Source of the DNA: Ceratopteris richardii
Lineage: Eukaryota > Streptophyta > Polypodiopsida > Polypodiales > Pteridaceae
Direction: 5' to 3'
Assembly (NCBI GenBank): GCA_020310875.1
Contig: CM035439.1
Location: 138,665,352-138,729,351 of the forward strand
DNA length: 64,000 nt
Shown here: one piece after another, positions 9,224 through 20,717 of the stretch
Position numbering within the stretch: position 1 is the stretch's first letter
Layout of the letters: each line of letters begins with the position of its first letter
Translations under genes and position numbers: made by a program
Notes under the pieces: model-generated
The model's input: the letters and a program-made list of their open reading frames with translations, nothing else
Database searches by the model: none
Told to the model about the DNA's origin: nothing

Positions 9224-10959
9224 GGCAGAGGTTGGAGATGAAAAGAATAGACGAGGCAATGGATGTGGGTGAGGATGGCTGTAGTCTGACTAGGGTTTGC
9301 TTTGCGGATTGCGAGTCAAAGATGTGAGGACGGGTGGACCAAGTGTGTTGTACACTTAGGAACTAAAGTGACACTTTTTGAGGTTTCAGGTCGACAAAGT
9401 GGTTAGTATGTGCGGGTTTTGCGAGGACAGGTTGACCATGGCATTAGTGGCTGGATTTTGGCTTGAGTGGCAGCAGAGAGGAGATATGTCTCATTGGGAT
9501 GTCCGCGAGGGGATATATGTGTGTGTGTCGTGATTGGTTGGGTTGGGAAAAAGTCCTTTCTTTTGTCTCCTAATTCTCGAGATGCGGGAATGAAAAGAAA
9601 ATGAAAAAATATATGTTTGTGTATGTGTGAGTGTGGCTATGCGCTTATGTGTGCCGATAGGTGGGTGGACCCACTTTGGCCGGGCGGTCAAAGCCACGAA
9701 CCGACGTCGGTTTCGCATAGGGCTAGCTGTCTGTGTGTCGTGCGCTGCGTTGGGTTGGTAGATGGGTGGAACAAACTCGATCGGGTGGTCGAGTCCACGA
9801 GTCGCATCCAGCTTCGGCGTAGGCCGGCAAGTGTGAGTAAATATGAAAAAAAATGATGAAAAAAGAGAGAAAAAAAATGTGGAAAAAATGAACGAGAAGA
9901 ATTCCTCGCTCGAGGGGGGACATAAGAGAGGTGAGAGAGCATGATGCTCGGATGGGAATATATGTGTTTGTGTTGTGGGGATTTGGGTTATGTGTGGGCT
10001 CCCGATGAAACATGTCAAATTGAAGCTTAAGCTCGGCTAGGGTTTTGGTTGCGATGTGTCTATGGAGAGCTTGGACTTGAGGGATCCAATCGTGCTAGTT
10101 GCATTGTTTGTCTACAAACCTTCCGGAAGTGTTTAGTTTGGCTCTTAGGTGGTGCAATGACTTGTGAAGTTCGGAATCGCGTTGACGATGAGCGGTCTTG
10201 TCGAGGTGAGCTCACGTTAAGCTTGAGACGTCTTTGTCGTGTGTCCATCATTTCAGGAGGTGTGGTGGTGACCTAACATTGGATTTAGTTGAAAAGAAAA
10301 AGAAAGTCGATGAAAAGGAAAGCGGGTAGTGGAAACCCTAGGTAGAAAGGGAATGAAAAATCGGCGAGAGAACTCAGCTAGAAACGAGAAAAAGAAATCA
10401 GGAAAGCAATCGTACGGCCAAGAAGAGTATCAAAAATAAAAGTGGGGAATGGTTTTGATTATATATGGTGTGTGTAGAAAGTGTGTTGATATGTGGAGTA
10501 AAGATTCATGACGTGTTGAACGAACAGTCTAGAAGAGTGACGAGAGGGAATGTGGATGGGCTTTTTGCTTGCATGTGTGTTGTTCGTGACGAGAATGCAT
10601 GTGTGATGCGGGATCATGATGTGTGCGCTGAGTATATATGTGTGATGTGGATGAAGGATATAATTGTCTTTTCATTTTGGCTGTACATATTGTGATTTGA
10701 TGAAGAAAGGTTCTAATGTTTTAATGAAGTTTGCAGACAGGTGGATATGTCAATGAAGATGCGAGAAGATGGACAAAGATGGTAAGTGAAATGATTGGAT
10801 TTTGGTACTAACAAATGATTGTATGAGTATGATTGCAGGTGCTACATTGAGGAAGAAGAGTATAGTCATGTAAGGTAAAGATTTGTATTTGATTGAGTGA
10901 TGAGCACATGTTGGATGATTTGAGCGCAGGAACAATTTGGCTCGTCGAGGACGACTTCG
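9224..10959 (+). other. LARD-A 3' internal region
   Basis: Non-coding. It has two ~115-bp related repeat units (about 9645-9850, with GGTGGTCGAGTCCACGAG and GGTAGATGGGTGGAA blocks), an A-rich run near 9840-9890, a CTCGAGGGGGGACA purine block at 9910-9921, a conserved 'GCTCGGCTAGGGTTTTGG' at 10031-10048, and a final conserved block GGCTCGTCGAGGACGA before the PPT. The same order is found at 46348-47990 and 59610-61358 in LARD-B, and part of it in Gypsy-1 (1-1082, inverted). Confidence 0.75.
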
Positions 10960-10960
10960 C

Positions 10961-10977
10961 AAATAAGAAGAGGGGAG
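10961..10977 (+). other. LARD-A polypurine tract
   Basis: A 17-nt nearly pure purine run (AAATAAGAAGAGGGGAG) ends 2 nt before the TGTTAG start of the 3' LTR. It is the expected primer site for plus-strand DNA synthesis. Confidence 0.85.
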
Positions 10978-10979
10978 TA

Positions 10980-13900
10980 TGTTAGCCCACAAAATGGTTG
11001 GTTTTGATGCACTAAAGTGGTTCTATTTGGCAGGAAAATATGCTTGATTGCAGGATACTCTCATAGTGTTGAGGAAGCTGTCAAACTCTTTGAACAAATG
11101 GACGGAGATAGCTTGAAACCTGATGAAGTCACCTTCTTAAATCTACTAAAGGGATGCCAGGCAGAGGAGCATCTGGAGTTTTGTCAACTTATCCATAATT
11201 GTTGTATAGAGTATGGCCATGAGACAGATCTATATATTGGAAGTTGTCTAGTTGATGTTTATTGCACTTGTGGAAGACTTATAGAAGCATGGAGGGTATT
11301 TGAAGTGATGCCAGAATGAAATGTAGTCTCATGGAATGCCATCGTTACAGGATGTGCAGAGCGAGGAGATGGGGAGGATGTCTTAGAGCTCTATGAGCAA
11401 ATGCAGTGGTAGGGAGCAGAACCTTTTTATGGATAATGCTTTAGTGGACATGTATGGTAAGTGTGGGGTCCTTTGTGAAGCATTCAAGGTGTTTAGAAAT
11501 ATGCCTACGAAGGACATGCTGCTGGCAGGCTTTTGTTGGCTCTTTCCATCCATTGTTTGGGTGTGGCCCACGATGGCTAAAAAGATAAAGGAGGGAAGGG
11601 AAGTCCTGAAAAAGGAGGAGGATAAGAAGTGTGGGTACGCTTAAGGCTGGGGGGCGCTCTCTGAGTTCTTATCGGCATAAAAAAAAAAAGGGGCGTGTTC
11701 TTCTGCTGGGGGATTGTTTTGTTTTTTTGTGGTTTTTTGTGCAGGTTCGAAGAGAGGGAACAAGAAGGGAGTGGCAGAGAAGAGGGCGGCTGTGGCTGGC
11801 TTTGGTGCACATCGAGGAGGGGAGGTGGTTATGGAGGCAGTCCTGGAAGAAGCGAGGGAAGTCGGCTGCCACAAGATAAGTAGGGGGATGTCATTTTGGA
11901 GCACTCTCTGTTTTTCGTGAGCAGGAAGGCAGCTGAACGAGGGGTTGGGTACACACAAGAGGTGATCATTTGAAGAGAGAACACGTGTTGTTCTGGATTG
12001 CGGGGATCATATGGAGCTAGTCAAATTTATGTGCGGAGGAAAGACAACCTTGGGGACTAGAACGACTGAGGAGTAGTGCTGGACATGAAGAAAAGGGGAA
12101 GCATGTCTTAGAAGAGAGGAGACAGAGGCAAAGGAGGGCTGTTGAGCTGGAAATAAGGGAAAATCCCGAAGGCTGCACCAACAAAGGATGTGGGGAGGGG
12201 TCGTCACAAGACAGGGGTGATTGGAAAGAAGAGGAGTCCAAGAGGTCAGTACCATAGATGAAGGAGATGGGGGTGAGCATAGGGAGAGAGAGAGCTCTGG
12301 TCGGTTCTTCATTAGGAGTGGCTAGAGTAAGCAAAAGGTGAGGAAGAAAAAAAGAGGGTACTGGACTGTTTTCATTGATAAAAGGTGGGTTCTTCTCAAA
12401 ATGGATAGTAAATAAAGAGGGACTTTGTCATCCTCAAATGACCACTAGCAACAAAAGGGGAGATATGAGGACAGAGATTGGGACATGGAGGAAGAGCGCA
12501 GAGAATCAAAGATCGAAGTGGAGCTCAAGGACAATTATTTTGGGAGAGTCTCCCGGTTGTAGAGGGATGGGTGCTGAAGTCGACAGGGAATAGAAGGGGC
12601 TAAGTGGCTGCATTTCAGGGAGGTGAAGCTGGGGATTCGTTGCAGAGGAAAGAAGAGGACCTAGGGTGCTGCCTGTTTTGGGGAGCATTGATAGGAGGTC
12701 TAAGGCCTTTATTTAGAGAGAAGTGAAGGGGATTCTGCCGGAGAATGTTGGAGAGGCACTGATTTCAGAGTCCGAAAGCAATGAATGATGGAAACTCAGT
12801 TTCTATATAGAGGATGTATCCGAATCAAGATCAATATGCTGCTTGCTTCTTAACCGACCATATGGGAAGCCTTTGGAAAAGTAAATCTAAATGCACTGGC
12901 AATCAACAGGTTCAAACTTGAAGCGACGATGCAGAATGCAAGGAGACACTTAAAAACAAGTCACTTTGGAGCTGAAATACTTAACATAAATTCCTGTGGA
13001 GCAACGAAGCTCATGCAAGAGATAAAATGGATCATAGGAGCTTGAGCATTAAAGTCCCAAGAGCTTCAGGAAATCTGTAGATAAAAAGGGGGTTTTGTTG
13101 TTTTCCAAGAATTGAGGATGGACTTTGGAGATTAAGAAAGAAGCTCTTTGGTGTCAACGTGGTCATGTGTTGAGCAGGCAAACGTTGGAGAATCTGTTTA
13201 AGAAGGATGTTTGGAGAATACACATGAGCAAAACTGTTGAAACATATTTCATACAAAGGTACTTGCAAGTTGACATTGATTTCTTTTGCTATGCTATAGT
13301 GCACTACTTTTGGTAAGGCTTTTGAGTTCAAATCCCAATTTGCATCAAATCACTGTTTGTTTAAAAATCATCCATAGAAACTGTTCTGAGGTGCTTCTGA
13401 GTGTAAAATGTGTAAAATGTTGAAATGAGCTGATGAATAATTTGACGGTTGAAAACATCTAGGTTGGTTAATAAGTCTTACATTATCTCGAAAGTTTATC
13501 TATGTGTGGCGGTTCTGAGGAGTCGCATGTTTGCATATGAACTGATCTTACTGCATTTGGAGCATCCTCAATTTTTTCTCTAATGATCAAATATGTGTGG
13601 GCAAAGGAGCATGTGCTGCCTTGTTCTGTTCAAACCCTTACCCTCTTTGATTTCTGTTTTGTCCTATATCAGAGTATGTTGCTGACTTAGAGATTGACAA
13701 AGATGCATATTCCCATGTTTGATTGAACTACACGATCGAAAGTTAATGTTATCAATAAGTGAACATGCAGGGATCAGAGAGCTTGAGAGAACCAGAAAAG
13801 CGAGCACATATGGGTATTTATGTATGAGAGTGGGTGCTTTTGAGAGTAACTTGCATGTGAGTAAAGCGAGAGAAAGGGCGCGGGGAGTAACATTGAGAGC

Positions 13901-14056
13901 TAGACATCTATGTGCGTAGGTCATTTCCCGTCTCCTTTACAAGTACATTTGGCTAAATTTTTTGGGCTTAGGCTTACCAAAGTTGACTTAACATCAGAAG
14001 TTCGAGCAAAAGATCATTGTGCGTAGGTATTTTCCCTTGGACTAAGAGGCTATTCA
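10980..14056 (+). repeat. LARD-A 3' LTR (3077 bp)
   Basis: The second copy of the 3-kb LTR, from TGTTAGCCCAC to TATTCA, followed by the GCACC duplication. Differences from the 5' LTR include scattered transitions in the PPR part, a length change in the A-run near 11680 and a duplicated TGTAAAATG near 13405. No gene is seen apart from the PPR fragment. Confidence 0.93.
11053..11514 (+). pseudogene. Captured PPR-protein fragment in LARD-A 3' LTR
   Basis: The same PPR fragment as at 4664-5125, with the same TGA before NVVSWNAI and the same frameshift, plus a few substitutions. Shared lesions show the fragment was already broken when the element last transposed; LTR duplication then copied it. 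Confidence 0.88.
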
Positions 14057-14061
14057 GCACC
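14057..14061. repeat. LARD-A target-site duplication, right copy (GCACC)
   Basis: Identical to 4586-4590. Confidence 0.95.
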
Positions 14062-14944
14062 CAACTTCTTTAGTTCAGCTTTTGCAATGGCTTCCCGCAT
14101 TTTAGTTTTACTTTCCGCTTCTCTATCTGATTGTCGACTTCTCCTTAGAAGCTCTTCTTCTAGCATTTTGACCCTTTCTCTCAACTGTTGTACTTCCATT
14201 GTCGAAGCTAACTCCAGCTTCAACTCATCTTTTGAAGTTCCCTTCTCCAGGGATTGGGTAGCTTTATTTTCCTTTGCGTCTATACTCAACATGTAGCAAT
14301 CAAATTCTCTTGTATGTGTGAACCAACCTAGCAACTCTTGATCGAAATCGTCGTTATAGAGCAATGGATTTTGATACTCTCCCATCTTCGTGTCTTGATT
14401 CTTAAAGAGCTGCAAGTTGAACCCGTGTTGAAGTAGATTCTTGTAGGTGTCCGTGTTCAAGGAAAACCTAGCTCGTGCAATCTCGTGCCTTGCTTTCTCC
14501 TTATCTTTCTTTTCCATCTCATCGACTATTATTGTTTTCTTCTTGTTGCTCGAGGGTGGGGATACTTGCAACTGAATCCGATCAGACTTTGGCCCTATTG
14601 AAATAAAACCTGTGCGCCAGTCATGCACACATTCGGCTTGCACCAGCCATGGCCGTCCAAGTAGGATCGAGAAGGTAGCCTCTGAGGTCCTTGGTCTTAC
14701 TATCAGATAATCAACTTTAAACTCTAAACCGCCCACAACTGTGCTTACATTCTTCAAAAGACCCGCAGGCTTCACTTGTGTTTGATCCGCCATTCTCAAA
14801 GACATCGGCGTCTCTTCCATGTGGTTGAGGCCCAAAGCTTTCATCATGAACTCGGTCATCAGGTTGACTGCTGCTCCACTATCTAACTAAGCGCCGGGGA
14901 CTGCATATCCTTTAATCTCGACCGTCACAGCTGGAGCATTTGAA
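14062..14944 (-). CDS. Gypsy-1 aspartic protease region and coiled-coil linker
   Basis: The minus-strand frame begins as the gag frame ends near 14945. The pepsin-type active site LDSGAAVNLM lies at about 14860-14885, and ILLGRPWL, the usual downstream protease motif, follows. A TAG directly before the active-site Leu-Asp is best explained as CAG decayed to TAG. The C-terminal part is strongly heptad-like (LRERVKMLEEELLRR). The frame then reaches the LARD-A junction and continues at 4590. The protease cuts the polyprotein. Gag and protease are in different frames, so either frameshifting is used or an indel occurred. Confidence 0.8.
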
Positions 14945-17106
14945 TCAATTTGCATCGTAATACTTTTGAATGATTCCTTGGACATCCTTATCTTGTCTCT
15001 TTTTATCTCGAGCTTTCCTCGACTTCTTAATATATTCGTTGTAGAATTGTTTCCTATAAACAGGTGAGCATTTCAGCAATGTGCCAATGTCCAGCGTGAC
15101 TTCCGTGTCAGCGAGCAGCTTTACAATGTCCACTTCTTCCGAACTTCGTCTTTCCTTCCTACTCTTAGGAGCTTTCAATCTTTCAGGGAATGGTGCTATG
15201 CCCGACACAAAATCCTTGGTCACTAGTGGGAGAATCTCAATCTCTTCCCCATCCTCCAGCTCTTGCTGCTCAGCAAATCCTCCAACTTGGTTTTCTACCT
15301 CTTCACGCTCAGCGATCTTCTCTTGACTCCCTTCTTCACCTTCGCCTCCTGGATTCTTCTTCGAATACTCTTGAGTCCTTGTGACTACTGCCACAGTTGG
15401 CTCTTTATGCGGTTTCTTGGCCTCGTAAGCATCCACAAAGTGCATTGACGAGCTAAAGCCTTCTTGAGGGTTCGGTGTCTTGAACACTACTCCGATCGTA
15501 GGAACTGGCTCTTGAGCTCTCGTTGTGGAATGCATCTGAGTATCAACATAATTTGAGGACCCTACTCGTCCTTTTTCTTTGCCGACGGCAGCTCTTCGTT
15601 TTGGACAATCTTCATCAAAGTGGCCCTCTCCACTACAGTACCTACATAGTGGGGTATAATCAATTGGTTTCTTTTCGTTTGGACATCTAGATTGAGTATG
15701 GCCAAAGCCATGGCATCTCCAACACTGGATTGGACCATCTCTTCTTTGATCATGTGCGGCTCCTCTTGGATAGTCTCCTCCTTGACCCTGAGCACCATAT
15801 CCATAAGTCGGTCTGTTTTCCCAGCGAGATATAGGTGGGACACTTTGAGTGGGCAATCCCGTGTAAGGTCTTTCTCTTGTATCTCTGGATTTCATGGTCC
15901 TCTCTTCATAGGCTCTCTTGTTATAACATCGTTCCTCTGTGTGATTTGTTCTTCCATAGAAAGTGCAACGCATCCTAGGTGGTGATCTATCTGTGAATAC
16001 TCTCGAGACTGTAGGGCATTCTGAAGCCAAATGGCCGTAACCATGGCACTTTCCACACCATGTATTCGATCTAAACACTTGATTTGGGTTTGTAGTTACC
16101 TCTGGTTTTATTGTGTATGTTTTCTGGGTTATTGTGGCAGCTTTTATAGCTTGTGTGACCAACTCTAATATTCGTTCTTCGGTTAGCGTAGGCTTTACCT
16201 CGCCTGGCGTGCTAGTGGCAGCTACAAAAGCTGGGGTCGTCAATGCGGGACTTCCTTGGCCAGGATCTTTCATCGGTATGTTTCCTAGGCCTCCCATTGG
16301 CTCGTATAAGAGCTCCATCTTCCTTTGTTGGCATAATTGTACTTCCTCCCAAAGCCTTGCTTGTTCCTTAGCATCCATTAAAGTTGCAGGTCTTGTCAGG
16401 CTGATATGCTGCTGTGCCGTAGGATCTCTCAATCCCGAAATGAACCTTCGTTTCAATGTCTCATCATTCGGGGCATTCGCGCCCATCTTTCTTACCAACG
16501 TTTCCATTCTCTGAATGTAGTTATCGATGCTCTCATTGACTCCCTGTCGCAAATAATCCATTTGCTGGGCCAATCTGTCTTGGAAGCCTTGTCGTCGAAA
16601 CTTTGCCAAGAAGGCTTCCTTGAGCATTTGATAAGTTCCACGCTCTTGTGGTGTCAGATTCCCATACCAATTGGCTGCCTCATCACGGAGAATAGCTGGA
16701 AAAATCCTCAACCTTTGATCCTGGTCAACTACGTATTGGCCTCACAAGTAACCTCAAACAGCTGGATAAAACTATCCGGATCTTCGTCCCAAGTACCTGA
16801 GAACTTGGTGAAGTCCCCCAAGTGCACTGAAATCCGCCTAGCCATTTCGAACAGAGGTGTGATGTCGATATCACTTCGATCCCAAAAATTTAATGCACGT
16901 GGCCTCAGGATCCCTCCTTCAAACTTCCGCACTTGATTCGCGACTCTCCTACGGGAGTACACGTTTTTGGCTGATTTCCTCGAGCCAATCGAGGTCCACT
17001 CACCTGGCGGTTCCCACCTTCTCCTTTCTCTTTCAAGGGCTCTTCTCTGAGCGCGTTCCTCTCTTTGAGTCCGTGTTGCTCCTGAGGATGAGCTCCCCTC
17101 GCTCAT
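14945..17106 (-). CDS. Gypsy-1 gag with four zinc knuckles
   Basis: It starts at ATG 17106 (MSEGSSSSGATRTQ) and has an Arg-rich N-terminus. A one-base frameshift near 16725 splits it just before the retrotransposon gag domain (IFPAILRDEAANWY ... FRRQGFQDRLAQQMDYL). Zinc knuckles follow: CGKCHGYGHLASEC, CTFYGRTNHTEERC, CWRCHGFGHTQSRC and CRYCSGEGHFDEDC. The second knuckle has Tyr in place of its second Cys, so it is probably damaged. An acidic C-terminal tail ends at TGA 14945. Gag forms the particle and binds element RNA. The last two knuckles match the LARD ORF in spacing. Confidence 0.88.
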
Positions 17107-17192
17107 GTACTAGATCTGGAGTCCGCAAGCTCGGCCAACCTGTGGCGCTAGGCGAACCTATGGCACTCTCTTATAGAGACGTACCAAGCTAA

Positions 17193-17210
17193 TTCCCGGC
17201 AGACGCTCCA
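17193..17210 (-). other. Gypsy-1 primer-binding site
   Basis: On the minus strand TGGAGCGTCTGCCGGGAA starts 3 nt after the LTR end; 14 of 18 positions match the tRNA-Asp-type PBS. It is nearly the same as the LARD-A PBS. Confidence 0.7.
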
Positions 17211-18417
17211 AAATGTTTGGCTTCTAAGCCCAAGGAAAAGATGTCAATCTATGCTTAAATTTGATCTAATTTACTCGAAACCGATCCACCCTTCTTGCTT
17301 TAAGTCACGGAGTCATACTTGAATGTAACCCCAAGCTTCCTCTCACACATGCACTTTCGGTCTAGCTGAATCCCATTCTTATTCTCTCTCCTACCCTTTG
17401 CTATTTTTGTTCACTCACTCATGTACCCCTATGCCCACATATGCACACATCCCATTTTCCTTTTTTTTTCTCGTTACCTCTCTTCACATCCACACCCTTC
17501 AAGCACATCCCTTTTCCCTTCGGACTCAAAGTGCTATTATCCCTCCTTACTTTTCTTCCTCACACACACTTTCCCCTTTCAGTGCCTCACTCTTAGACTC
17601 CCTTCCACTTACTCACATATGCTCATATACCCACATCTATGCTTTCACACACACACATGGATTCACATCCACTCCCTTACTTTTTGTCACCCTCCTTTTA
17701 CGCGCACTCACACTCTCCCACACACTCTTTTCCTCCCTTTCTGCCCCATTTTCTATGTTCCCTCCTTTAAATCATCCAAAGAGGAAAAAATAACTTCAAG
17801 CAAGAGTAAAGGCTTCTTCAATGGTTTAGAATGCTTAGGGGTGGAAAAGCGTGATCATACTCCAAACCTAGTGAGAAAACACTAAGTTCAGTCAAAAATG
17901 CATGTGCGTGGAAAAAATTTTGGTCTTGTTACCCAAACAGGTTTAAACACAATGTCCCTTTTTACATTTCTCTCATTAATTGAGAAACAACCTTTCCCAA
18001 ATTAGTTACAGTACTGTTCGATACTTTCCCAAGAGTTTGCTAGTCACAGAAAATAAATGACTAACATGAATTTGCTTCTACGGACAGGTGAATAGGACCC
18101 ATAACGGTTGCACACTGTAGGAACTTCATTAATGTGACAGTAAGAGCTCCACCAACGGGCATCTATTCGATACCTTTCTCGGCTCGTACGTACTTAGAGT
18201 CTTTTTTCAATAAGTGACAATTGCCAATATCCTGAAGGAATACTTCGGATTCTGGCCCTCATCAATTAAAGTCACAGGGAACTAAAGTCTTTCTTTTCTA
18301 GAAGTGCTTTGGATGACTCGTGCTATCATTTGAAAGAACCTTTAGTTTGATAGAACTCAGATTTCCCCTGAGCATTAATGTATGCACCAATCCCATGTTC
18401 TCTGTGAACCCGATTTT

Positions 18418-18460
18418 GAGCCACCAAAAACTTTAGAGTCCTTCCGGCTTTTCTGATTCC
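18418..18460. repeat. 43-bp direct repeat inside Gypsy-1 LTR (copy 1)
   Basis: GAGCCACCAAAAACTT then CTTTTCTGATTCC recurs at 19102-19145 with a few differences. The two copies are about 685 bp apart, which suggests an internal duplication of the LTR or a piece of imported sequence present twice. Confidence 0.75.
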
Positions 18461-19101
18461 TACTACAATGCTGCAAATGACAGTGTACTAAGGAATGATT
18501 GCTTGGTATCTGGACTCGGTGGCAGATGAATACAGGGTATGTGCTCTTCCCTAACTGTTTTACTTTACTGACACATCAACTTTAAAAGTACTTTGGCCTC
18601 TTATGAACAATAACTTGATATTCTACAAAAAATGTTTATCTCCCTACCAACATGCATGTTTGCATTGTAGCAATGGCATTACCTCAAATGAAACATATCA
18701 TATCAACCTGAGGAATTATGTGTGTAAATCATGAATTTCTAGATCTCCACGAAACATTTATGCAAGTACGTAACATTGTGTGCTAATCATTTTCCACAGT
18801 AACTTATCTTTGGGTACTGAACCAGACATTGCGTAACTTTCATCTCATCAGTAAGTGAAGAATCAGATAATGATCATAACGAGGGAAAACACATTTAAGC
18901 CTATATGCCAGAAAATAAATATGCCAGAAAAAAACAGATTGTGAAAGGCACTTGAGACATGTTCATTTGCCACAGACGTCACAATACCAGGAAGCATTTC
19001 TTCATTAAGATCCTTGAGAGTGGAGCTTCGTCCATTATCTTCAGATTCTTTGTTGTCCTTATAAATGAAACAGACGATTCGACATCCTACTAACCTTTAC
19101 T

Positions 19102-19145
19102 GAGCCACCAAAAACTTCAGAGGTCCTTGCAGCTTTTCTGATTCC
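19102..19145. repeat. 43-bp direct repeat inside Gypsy-1 LTR (copy 2)
   Basis: The second copy of the 18418-18460 repeat, differing by several substitutions and a one-base length change. Confidence 0.75.
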
Positions 19146-20301
19146 ATTCCCTGATCAATAGCTGGAAATTGAGGCAGAGACTTCCCATTTTCGAAGATAG
19201 ACTCTTCCAAATCTCACAATTGCGAACCGTGAGTCTTTATTCTTTGTGCATCACAAGGATTGGTAGGCTCACTTGGCGACAAGTGAAGCGCTTGATGGAA
19301 ACTTCAGACTTGAGAAAGATAAGTGGTGCTCCATTGATATTGACGGATGAAAGTTTGGAGCTGGTGGCCTTTGATGAGACCAACGAAGAACAGAAGCTCT
19401 CCCCCCCAGTCACAGCAGCACCGCGTGGTCCTGTTCTTTTCTTCCACCCGACACCTATCCTCCTCGAAGAGAGAGAGATTCCCCTTTTTCCATGTGACAG
19501 AGACGTTGGCTATGTATTGCACACCCCAAGCCTCCTGTCATATGACCTCCTCGTATGAATCACTGAAGACCTAGAGCTGTACCCGGGATGCCTCCCTGTT
19601 TTGAGATGCAATCTCCCCCTCGACAAAAACAAAGCCAACCGCCCTCTTCTCCCCCAATCTACCCTTCGCTTCCCTTGGTCTTCTCTAGAGAATGCCCCCG
19701 TGCGGAGTAATTGGCGTACCCCTTCTCTGCCACGCCCACAGACGACTCTCCCCCAATCTTCAGCCAATCTCCAGAAGATGAGCACGCCCCCAAAAACGAA
19801 GCAAAAAACAAAAAAATTCCGCGACCCTCGCCTCTGCATAAAGGGGCATACCCCCCCTTCAATGATGAGAAATGGCCAAAAAAAACCACTTCTGCCCCAA
19901 GCAACGGAAAGCGGCCCCTTGTCTGTCAAAAAACAGAAAGCCTTTCATGATATTACGATGAAAATGAGAAAAAAATCACGCTTCTCCCTGCCGTTTGTTC
20001 TACAAAATCCTAGGACCACCATATCTTGGGTTCTAGATGATGTCCTTCATTTCAAAGAACTGGAGTGATCTTGATTTGAACTTCTAGTATGCAATGAAAA
20101 CTCTAGTGATTGATGTGCAGCACCCTCTCAAAAAGTAAGAGAGCCCCTCAGCATTCCTCTTTGACCAAGAAGTCATCATGTAGTCCCCAAATATTTCCCA
20201 TCAATCACCTAATCACCCTTCGAGTACCTGAAATCAAACATGTTTTCCTGCCAAATAGAACCACATTAGTGCATAAAAACCAACCATTTTCGGAGCTAAC
20301 A

Positions 20302-20717
20302 ATCACAAAGAAAAATCCCAAAAAATTTGCCAAATTAGTGTAGTTAAGTTTCAGTCTCCAAAAAAGTATAAAAACGAAAAAAATTTTAGCTCATTTCTCA
20401 TTTGCTCAAAAAGTGGTATGATCTCCAGGCAGCGATCGGTATCGTCGATGTAGTATCGCGCTCTCCAGGCCTTCCAAGCTAGCTAGGGAGCTCAAAGCAC
20501 AAGCAAGACATCACAGAGGTAAGCTCCCATAAGATTCCAATAGCAAAAACACAATAGAAGTGCTCACACACATGATTAAACACATATCTGGTATCGCAGG
20601 GCAGGGCAGAGTGCTTTTTGGACTTCTTTGAGTGAGACAATAGGCTAGGAGTGAAGAGGGGTGAGAGAAGAGCAAGGGTGGAGAAAAATTTTTGAGTTTG
20701 GAGGTATTTTGGCTTTA
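20302..20717 (+). other. Gypsy-2 leader or LTR tail before the array
   Basis: No gene. AT-rich at first, then isolated motifs like the following array (GCGATCGGTATCGTCG near 20434, TGGTATCGCAGGGC at 20591). The last could be a decayed tRNA-Met-like PBS, because TGGTATC matches, but the rest fits poorly. It is therefore unclear whether 20302-20587 is the tail of the 5' LTR. Confidence 0.4.

Larger units (their letters stand above)
4591..14056 (+). mobile_element. LARD-A, complete non-autonomous LTR retrotransposon
   Basis: A 9466-bp element: LTR 4591-7658, internal 7659-10979, LTR 10980-14056. Ends are TGTTAG...TTCA, the TSD is GCACC, a PBS follows the left LTR and a purine tract precedes the right LTR. 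The internal region has no RT, protease or integrase and only one ORF (zinc knuckle plus coiled coil). Very long LTRs around a short, pol-less internal region fit the LARD class (large retrotransposon derivatives). Its LTR tips, PBS and 3' internal region match Gypsy-1, the element it sits in, in opposite orientation. Movement therefore probably used Gypsy-1-type proteins (inference). Confidence 0.93.
14057..20301 (-). mobile_element. Gypsy-1 LTR retrotransposon, 5' half
   Basis: The minus-strand 5' LTR (17214-20301), PBS, gag and protease lie here, and the element continues at 4590 and below. The LTR tips TGTTAGC...AAACA match the LARD-A tips. The base pairs beyond the LTR (20302 on) belong to the Gypsy-2 leader. 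The 5-bp duplication would be ATCAC (20302-20306), but its partner is outside the window. Confidence 0.9.
17214..20301 (-). repeat. Gypsy-1 5' LTR (3088 bp)
   Basis: Read on the minus strand it begins TGTTAGCTCCGAAAATGG at 20301 and ends AGCCAAACA at 17214. The first ~75 nt align with LARD-A (TTGGTTTT.ATGCACTAATGTGG, TTCTATTTGGCAGGAAAA), as do the last ~25 nt, but the centre is different and has no PPR fragment. The region 17390-17890 is pyrimidine-rich with CACACA runs on the plus strand; its frames are low-complexity. Frames at 19169-20068 are open but not recognised. The second LTR is outside the window, so no age can be estimated. Confidence 0.88.

Noticed and set aside
10049..10276. A conserved ~70-codon frame in the LARD 3' region (also 47149 and 60411)
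   Set aside because: It needs TTG or GTG starts, replacements are frequent and the whole DNA block is conserved; regulatory or UTR conservation explains it better.
17398..17885. Open frames of 131-154 codons in the Gypsy-1 LTR
   Set aside because: Two overlapping frames of pyrimidine-rich, CACACA-rich DNA with biased composition and no domain.
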